Part shown: in pieces, positions 8,092 through 13,318 of the stretch
Numbering within the stretch: position 1 is the stretch's first letter
Layout of the letters: every line of letters begins with the position of its first letter
NCBI GenBank assembly: GCA_028280675.1
Contig: JANQLI010000096.1
Span: 1-16,109 of the forward strand
Direction: 5' to 3'
From: Alphaproteobacteria bacterium
GTDB taxonomy: Bacteria; Pseudomonadota; Alphaproteobacteria; SMXP01
DNA: 16,109 nucleotides
Made by a program: the position numbers and the translations under genes
The notes under the pieces: generated by a model
Told to the model about the DNA's origin: nothing
Database searches by the model: none
Seen by the model: only the letters and a program-made list of their open reading frames with translations

Positions 8092-8970
8092 ATGAAAGAA
8101 TTTGTAAATAGCTTTCTGCGCTCACTGATTCTGTCAATGAGCCCGGGGTTCATCCTGTTAGGTGCATTTAGTCATGTTTATGCGATCGCAGATGGACATA
8201 ACGCTGAATATACGCCAACTGTATTTCTGACAGGAACGCATAAAGAAATTGGTTTTGTTTTTGCGGAAAAATATGCAGAACAAGGCTGGAATGTGATTGC
8301 AACGGATTTGGATCCAGGAAGCAATGAAGCTCTGCAAGATCTCCTGGCAGAACATTCAAATATTACGGTTGAAACCTTGGATGTTACAGACTTTGATGCG
8401 ATCAATGCTATAGCTGCGAAGTACAAAGATCAACCGATTGACCTTTTGTTGAGTTCCACCCGCATGACCGTTACAGAGGCTGTCGGTGGTATGGAAGCCC
8501 AAAAGTTTGGTCAATTCAATTATGATGCCTTCAATGAAATGGCAAGAGTCAACGCGCTCGCCCCATTGAAACTTATCGAGACGTTTCGGGATAATGTGGA
8601 AGCCAGTCAGCACAAAAAGTTCGTCATCATATCTAGCTCGAATGGTGTGATCGGAAGTAAAGTCAAAACGAGTTGTAGGCGCTGTGGGAATTTCTTTGGT
8701 AAAGCCAGTTTCGCCACAACGAGTATGATTGCGCATCGGATTGATATGTACCTTCGTGGTCGCGATTCTGAAGTAATTGTTGGGCTCTTGAATCCTGGGC
8801 CCATTGATATTGAGGCTGTCAAACCTTTGGTGGCTGATAATTTTCCAGCAGGGTCTTTAATCACCGTTGATGACAGTGTCGATGCTATGATGGATCTCAT
8901 TGCAAATCATTATACCCTGGAAACGAGCGGGCAATTCATGGATTACCGTGGGCATGAGTTGCCCTGGTAG
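8092..8970 (+). CDS. Exported SDR-like protein with degenerate active-site and cofactor motifs
   Basis: The 292-residue product has a short-chain dehydrogenase (Rossmann) body, about residues 42-290, preceded by a hydrophobic export signal or anchor (about 8-33). Position for position it resembles the C-factor/CsgA-like classical SDRs. Key motifs are altered: the glycine motif TGxxxGIG reads TGTHKEIG (47-54), NNAG reads SSTR (121-124), and the catalytic YxxxK reads NFFGK, with Asn200 in place of tyrosine. The lysine (204), the serine cluster (181-183), the active-site asparagine (154) and NPG (234-236) remain. It may therefore bind a nucleotide or ligand without normal dehydrogenase activity, or use another mechanism. 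The Shine-Dalgarno at 8092 is poor; an ATG at 8137 is in frame but not better. It lies 33 bases after the lipoprotein gene and 34 bases before the next SDR gene. Family certain, function unknown. Confidence 0.85.
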   Translation: MKEFVNSFLRSLILSMSPGFILLGAFSHVYAIADGHNAEYTPTVFLTGTHKEIGFVFAEKYAEQGWNVIATDLDPGSNEALQDLLAEHSNITVETLDVTDFDAINAIAAKYKDQPIDLLLSSTRMTVTEAVGGMEAQKFGQFNYDAFNEMARVNALAPLKLIETFRDNVEASQHKKFVIISSSNGVIGSKVKTSCRRCGNFFGKASFATTSMIAHRIDMYLRGRDSEVIVGLLNPGPIDIEAVKPLVADNFPAGSLITVDDSVDAMMDLIANHYTLETSGQFMDYRGHELPW

Positions 8971-9004
8971 AATTTGGGCGTAATCAGCTATTGAGGTAAA
9001 TGCT

Positions 9005-9820
9005 ATGGGTCGATCACTTGACCGTCGAGCTTTTCTTCTATCTTCTTTGCTTGCGAGTATGAATTTATCTCACGCTAAAGCAATGGAGAAACTGCCACGA
9101 AGAAAAAAAGGTAAAGTTCTTGTAGCTGGCGGCAGCGGCCAAACCGGCTTGCATATTATGCGTATTTTAGATGAAAACAGATACACGCCACTTGGCCTCA
9201 CAACCAATGTGGCGCGCGCCCAAAGTAAAGTTCCAGATAAGGAGTATGATTGGTTGGCAGTTGATGTCCGTGATGTGGCTACTATGTTGAATGTTTTCAA
9301 AGGTGTCGATTACGTTATTTGCGCTCTCGGGTCTGGTCGTAGCACGCGCGCGGGTATCACACCGGAAACCATCGATTATGGTGGCGTGAAAAATGTGGTT
9401 GACCTTGCTGTACAAAACGAGATCAAACATTTTGTCCTTATTTCCTCGGCGGGTGCAACCATTTCTGATCCTGAGCATTATTTTAATCGTTTGTCAGGAA
9501 ACTCTTTTATCTGGAAATTCAAGGGCGAAGAACATTTGAGGGTAAGTGGACTTACTTACACGATCATCCGCCCCGGCAATCTAAACCTGAAAGACAAAGA
9601 TTATGAGCCAGGGACGCGCGGTATCGTATTTGATCAAGGTGACCGAATCTTTGGCGCAGATAACGCACTTATCCATCGAGTTGACCTCGCGGAGGTCTGT
9701 GTCGCGGCGCTTGCGGACAGTAACTCACGAAACAAGACTTTTGAAGTTTATGCTGATCAAAACTCACCACTGAATGCATGGCGTGAGAGTGGATTTAGAG
9801 AACTGAAACCGGACACATAG
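9005..9820 (+). CDS. Tat-signal NAD(P)-binding protein, atypical SDR/NmrA-like
   Basis: This 271-residue protein starts with a twin-arginine signal: DRRAFLLSSL has arginines at 7-8, a hydrophobic core and a likely cleavage site after SHAKA (26). The mature part is an atypical extended SDR (NAD(P)H-binding, PF13460 type). It has the nucleotide motif AGGSGQTG (41-48), an acidic DVRD segment (87-90), VDYVICALGSG, the strand HFVLISSAGA (142-151) and YTIIRPGNL (185-193). This group often acts as reductases, epimerases or redox sensors, and many lack the YxxxK tyrosine. Tat export is consistent with carrying a pre-bound nucleotide cofactor to the periplasm, as known for glucose-fructose oxidoreductase. 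The start follows GAGG (8993-8996) by eight bases. It closes the group with the lipoprotein and the exported SDR-like protein. Substrate unknown. Confidence 0.85.
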   Translation: MGRSLDRRAFLLSSLLASMNLSHAKAMEKLPRRKKGKVLVAGGSGQTGLHIMRILDENRYTPLGLTTNVARAQSKVPDKEYDWLAVDVRDVATMLNVFKGVDYVICALGSGRSTRAGITPETIDYGGVKNVVDLAVQNEIKHFVLISSAGATISDPEHYFNRLSGNSFIWKFKGEEHLRVSGLTYTIIRPGNLNLKDKDYEPGTRGIVFDQGDRIFGADNALIHRVDLAEVCVAALADSNSRNKTFEVYADQNSPLNAWRESGFRELKPDT

Positions 9821-9960
9821 AATATCCTCGATTACTTACTTATCATTACTATTTATTCGATTTTCCCTCTCACTCACTTGATTCCTATCTGACATTCATA
9901 GAGTTGTTTCGCTCTGACCCTATCATCAAGACCCGATGATTACATACGTTTACACTTGTG

Positions 9961-9995
9961 AACTCTGTTGACGTGACGTCTAGAGTTAGATTTTT
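9961..9995 (+). terminator. Weak candidate terminator between the convergent groups
   Basis: AACTCT (9961-9966) can pair with AGAGTT (9982-9987), followed closely by TTTTT at 9991-9995. The stem is only six base pairs and the loop is 15 bases, so it is marginal. It lies 140 bases beyond the plus-strand SDR gene. For minus-strand transcripts I see no T-tract hairpin in 9821-10000. Confidence 0.25.
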
Positions 9996-10000
9996 ACTTT

Positions 10001-11230
10001 TTACGAAACTCGCATGCTGAAATCTGCTGTCGAGAGCCGGTCAAAGCCATCTTCTGTAATCACAACGGTGTCTTCCATATGCACTGACCCCCAGCCGATT
10101 TCGGTGTGAGGAAGGTCCACATTGACTACCATGCCCTTTTGTAGAATTTGATCTGGTTTGTCTTGCGGTTGTACACCCGGTGCCTTGGGGTCATCCGTAT
10201 GTTCAAGACCCAGACTATGCACAACAGGGTTTCGGAAGTTGGGAATGCCTTCTTTGCGAACCACATCGCCGACCGCTTGGGAAAGGTCACTGTAACTCAC
10301 GCCGGGCTTGAGGTACTCCTGTGCGGCATCCCACCCTTTGCAAATGGCTGCATGGCGCGCAATATGTTCTGCGGACGGTTCACCTACGACAGCGCATCGC
10401 CCAAAGTCACCATGATAATGGTCATATCGCCCAAGGGCGTCAAACATCACCGGTTCACCCCGGCGAATGTGACCTGCGGGAAGTTCTCCAATGCCACAAT
10501 TAAGATAGACGCCGCGGGCATCTTGTTCGGCCATTTTGATCATATAAATATTCTCAAGCTCCAACCACGTGCAGCCATCTTTCATAGCCTCCGCGGCTGT
10601 CAGCAGTCCCTTTTCATTGGCGATGGCGGCTTTGCGCATAAGGGTTAGCTCGTCCGGCGTCTTGACCAGGCGGATCTCGTTAAAAAGATCAACGCGATAC
10701 TGGCACTCGATATGGGTTAACCCGCATGTATCAAGCCAGCCTTGAAGACGCGGTTCATCTGTAGCAATGCGGGCTTTCGCAAGACCTGTTTGTTTGAGAG
10801 CACGCGCAACGGCCCAAAACGCATCTGGCGACATCTGCGATCCAAGTCTGGCAACAATATCTTGCCAGCGCTGCTCAATCTCCGTCAGATGTGCACCTTC
10901 CCGAAGTGGCCAGCCATGATAATCAAGCCCCTTTGGCGTTTCTTCGGGGAAAACATCATCACTGTCTGGATTAGTAAAGCCAACAATGTTTGGCATCCAT
11001 GTGCCTTTTGTCTCAATACGCCGGATTTCAAGGGCAGGAACAACCAAGCTTGCGGACTCGGATTCTTTTCGTGGCAGCACCGCAAAGTAAGCCGCATCAT
11101 ATCCCCCAGGTGTATTAAAGAGACCCCAATAGTCACTTAAATAATAAACGTTGATCGGAAGTTGCGCGACTAACCCGTCGAGGTTTTCTCTATCCATAAT
11201 CGCATATGCACGCTCTTTGTTTAACAGCAT
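10001..11230 (-). CDS. M24-family metallopeptidase-like protein (Xaa-Pro peptidase/creatinase type)
   Basis: The 409-residue product has the two-domain layout of prolidases, aminopeptidase P and creatinases. A creatinase-like N-domain covers about 1-185 and a pita-bread catalytic domain about 190-400. Expected metal positions are Asp264 (FDALG), Asp275 (GDFGR, the usual eleven residues later), His338 (VHSLGLEH) and Glu386 (HMEDT). The first glutamate, normally in a vEPG motif, is aspartate here (Asp372 in NVDLP). It could be a cytoplasmic Xaa-Pro peptidase or one of the M24 members that act on small nitrogen or sulfur compounds; no signal peptide is present. The ATG at 11230 is preceded by AGGAGAG about eight bases upstream. 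It follows the MFS-cytochrome gene by 96 bases on the same strand and may share its transcript. Family call firm, substrate open. Confidence 0.88.
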   Translation of the reverse strand: MLLNKERAYAIMDRENLDGLVAQLPINVYYLSDYWGLFNTPGGYDAAYFAVLPRKESESASLVVPALEIRRIETKGTWMPNIVGFTNPDSDDVFPEETPKGLDYHGWPLREGAHLTEIEQRWQDIVARLGSQMSPDAFWAVARALKQTGLAKARIATDEPRLQGWLDTCGLTHIECQYRVDLFNEIRLVKTPDELTLMRKAAIANEKGLLTAAEAMKDGCTWLELENIYMIKMAEQDARGVYLNCGIGELPAGHIRRGEPVMFDALGRYDHYHGDFGRCAVVGEPSAEHIARHAAICKGWDAAQEYLKPGVSYSDLSQAVGDVVRKEGIPNFRNPVVHSLGLEHTDDPKAPGVQPQDKPDQILQKGMVVNVDLPHTEIGWGSVHMEDTVVITEDGFDRLSTADFSMRVS

Positions 11231-11326
11231 TGATTATTCTCTCCTGTGGTTGAGGTGTGCGACAACGCCAGCGTCTGTGATAAATGCAACGTTGGGCGAA
11301 TATCTTTTCTGCATGCTCATACGGTT
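11231..11326 (-). other. Spacer between the M24 gene and the MFS-cytochrome gene
   Basis: This 96-base spacer holds the ribosome binding site of the M24 gene (AGGAGAG on the minus strand, about 11239-11245). I see no strong terminator or promoter in it, so read-through from the transporter gene is plausible. Confidence 0.4.
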
Positions 11327-13318
11327 CTACTGTGTATCCAAGGTACGAAGATATGTTATGAGCGCTTTGTATTCCCCATCTTCTAAGTAATCGATGGGAG
11401 GCATGATCAATCCGGTTGTGTTGTTGTCATGTGTTTCATCGCGACCTTGCTTGATAAAATTAATAAGTTCATCATCTGTTACTGCAGTGATGAACGCGCT
11501 GTCATGCAATTGAACGCCAAAATCGTCAATGCCCATGGCATCTTCGCCGTGGCAAGCTGAACAGTTTTCAAAAAAAACAGTTTCACCGTCAAAAGAGTTG
11601 GTTTCACTGACAGAAGGTTCGCGAAGTGTGACAGATCGACTCGTCATGCCAAAGGCTTCAATGGGTTTGCGTTCGTGAATGGTGGTGCTGACCTTGATGC
11701 CTGTGCTGCCTTCGCTGGGGGTAAGGTCGGATGTTGCCATAAAAAAAGCGGTGCCGAGAGCTGCAATGCCTAAAGCGGCAGCACTGATGAAGCCATAGTG
11801 ATAGCCTTTGAGCTTAATATTGGGGATCGATGCGATGAGAGGACAAATCAAAATCGCTGTACATATAATAACTGTAATTTGAAACACATAGACTGTGATC
11901 TCGGGAGACAGGATGCTGCCATTGTCAAACAATGTTGAGACGACATCGGCTGTTTCAGGTTCAAGAATATCAATCGAAAAATAAGTGATGCTCGCTTCGT
12001 AAACATCTTGAATGGCCGTATAAAGGCTAGCGATGACCGCAAAACCAAAAGCATATCCGGTTTGACGTAACGTGCCGATCATACCAGACGCCATGCTGGA
12101 TTGTTCGGGGGGAACAGAAGTCATAATCAAACCGTTATTTGGCGCGAAGAAAAAGGCGTTGCCTATCCCCATGATCACCATTGGGATATAAAGAATTGCT
12201 ACTGAACTATCGACGTCAAACACCAGCATACCTAGATAACCAGCGGCCGTTAAAGCGGTGCCGATGAGTGCCATAAGTTCGGCGCCGTATTTGTCTCCCA
12301 AACGTCCGGCGAATGGGCTGCAGATTTGGGTGGCTATGGCGGCGGTGCACATCACAATGCCGACATCCCACGCCCGCATCTCAAGGCCTGTGATCAGTAA
12401 GAGTGGGAGCACAAACATATAGACGGGGTAGCTGGCAAAGGCTGTTGTGAAGCCATACGCGGCCTTGGTGAAGGTTTGATTGTGCCGGAAGAGGTTCAGG
12501 TCCACGAGCGGATCTTTGCTGCGGTTTTCTTCACGCAAGAAAAGCGCAAAGGCAGCGAACCCACCTAGAAAGATAAGCCATACCGTCATTTCAAGGTGGT
12601 TGTCTTCGACAGGTAACCGGTTGGCGCCAAACAGAAGGCCAAACAACGCAATGGTCAGGTAAATGGCACCAAGGGGATCATAATCGCGGCGCTCCTTGGG
12701 AGATTCAAAATCATCCTGTTTCAGGCCAAACGCCAGAAAGGCGGCAATGATGGCAATAAGGGCTAACGGTATGCGGCTCATAAAAATCGCCGTCCAATCG
12801 AAAGCATCAAGCAGGAATCCCCCAAAAACCGGACCAAGCAAAAAGCCGCCGGAATTGGCTGCTTGCAAAATGCCCATCGCGCGGCCCATTTGATCTTTCG
12901 GGTAAACCCTCGCCGCAAGAGCAAAGGTGCCGGGCATAAACATTGCCATGCCAATGCCTTGAATGATGCGCAAAACAGTGAGCCAAAAGATGTTCGGTGC
13001 CCAGGCGCAGAGCGTCATCGCAATGCTGAAAATAACGATGCCGATTTGGAAAAGTCGAACTTGCCCATAGGTCTCGCTAACCCGCACCAGAAACAACATC
13101 GGTCCAGTTGCCGCAATCAAATACCCAAGAGCGACCCATACGACCATCGAGGTGCTGGTGTCGAGCTTGTCGATCATGTCCGGAAAAGCGATCGGAATGA
13201 AGCTTGCGTCCAAGGCTGACATGAGCGTCGCCAGCACCACAGCGGTCATAGTGGCGAGACGTCGTTTGTTTGAAACGGTGCTATCGAGCGTTGGAAGGAT
13301 GTTATCGGCAACCGTCAT
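11327..13318 (-). CDS. MFS transporter (DHA2-like, 14 helices) fused to a periplasmic cytochrome c domain
   Basis: The 663-residue product joins two families. Residues about 20-500 are a DHA2/EmrB-type major facilitator with fourteen hydrophobic helices, a motif-A-like loop (SETYGQVRLF, 81-90) and a motif-C-like GFLLGPVFGG (158-167). A basic loop (IKLKGYHYG, 501-509) precedes an extra fifteenth helix at about 508-528. A polar linker then leads to a class I cytochrome c domain (about 575-663) with haem motif CSACH at 586-590 and a probable axial methionine in GLIMPP (Met639). With a cytoplasmic N-terminus, fifteen helices place this domain in the periplasm, where haem is attached. DHA2 proteins normally lack TM15 and any cytochrome. 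The start overlaps the molybdoenzyme stop (ATGA), with GAAGAGG acting as ribosome binding site. The domain could accept electrons from that enzyme while the MFS part moves substrate or product; this role is inferred. Confidence 0.9.
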   Translation of the reverse strand: MTVADNILPTLDSTVSNKRRLATMTAVVLATLMSALDASFIPIAFPDMIDKLDTSTSMVVWVALGYLIAATGPMLFLVRVSETYGQVRLFQIGIVIFSIAMTLCAWAPNIFWLTVLRIIQGIGMAMFMPGTFALAARVYPKDQMGRAMGILQAANSGGFLLGPVFGGFLLDAFDWTAIFMSRIPLALIAIIAAFLAFGLKQDDFESPKERRDYDPLGAIYLTIALFGLLFGANRLPVEDNHLEMTVWLIFLGGFAAFALFLREENRSKDPLVDLNLFRHNQTFTKAAYGFTTAFASYPVYMFVLPLLLITGLEMRAWDVGIVMCTAAIATQICSPFAGRLGDKYGAELMALIGTALTAAGYLGMLVFDVDSSVAILYIPMVIMGIGNAFFFAPNNGLIMTSVPPEQSSMASGMIGTLRQTGYAFGFAVIASLYTAIQDVYEASITYFSIDILEPETADVVSTLFDNGSILSPEITVYVFQITVIICTAILICPLIASIPNIKLKGYHYGFISAAALGIAALGTAFFMATSDLTPSEGSTGIKVSTTIHERKPIEAFGMTSRSVTLREPSVSETNSFDGETVFFENCSACHGEDAMGIDDFGVQLHDSAFITAVTDDELINFIKQGRDETHDNNTTGLIMPPIDYLEDGEYKALITYLRTLDTQ

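Noticed and set aside
9922..9940. ATCATC/GATGAT hairpin as a terminator between convergent genes
   Set aside because: Six-pair AT-rich stem with no T tract on either strand.
10148..10648. Plus-strand open frame of 166 codons opposite the M24 gene
   Set aside because: Antisense to conserved M24 motifs; its translation shows no domain.
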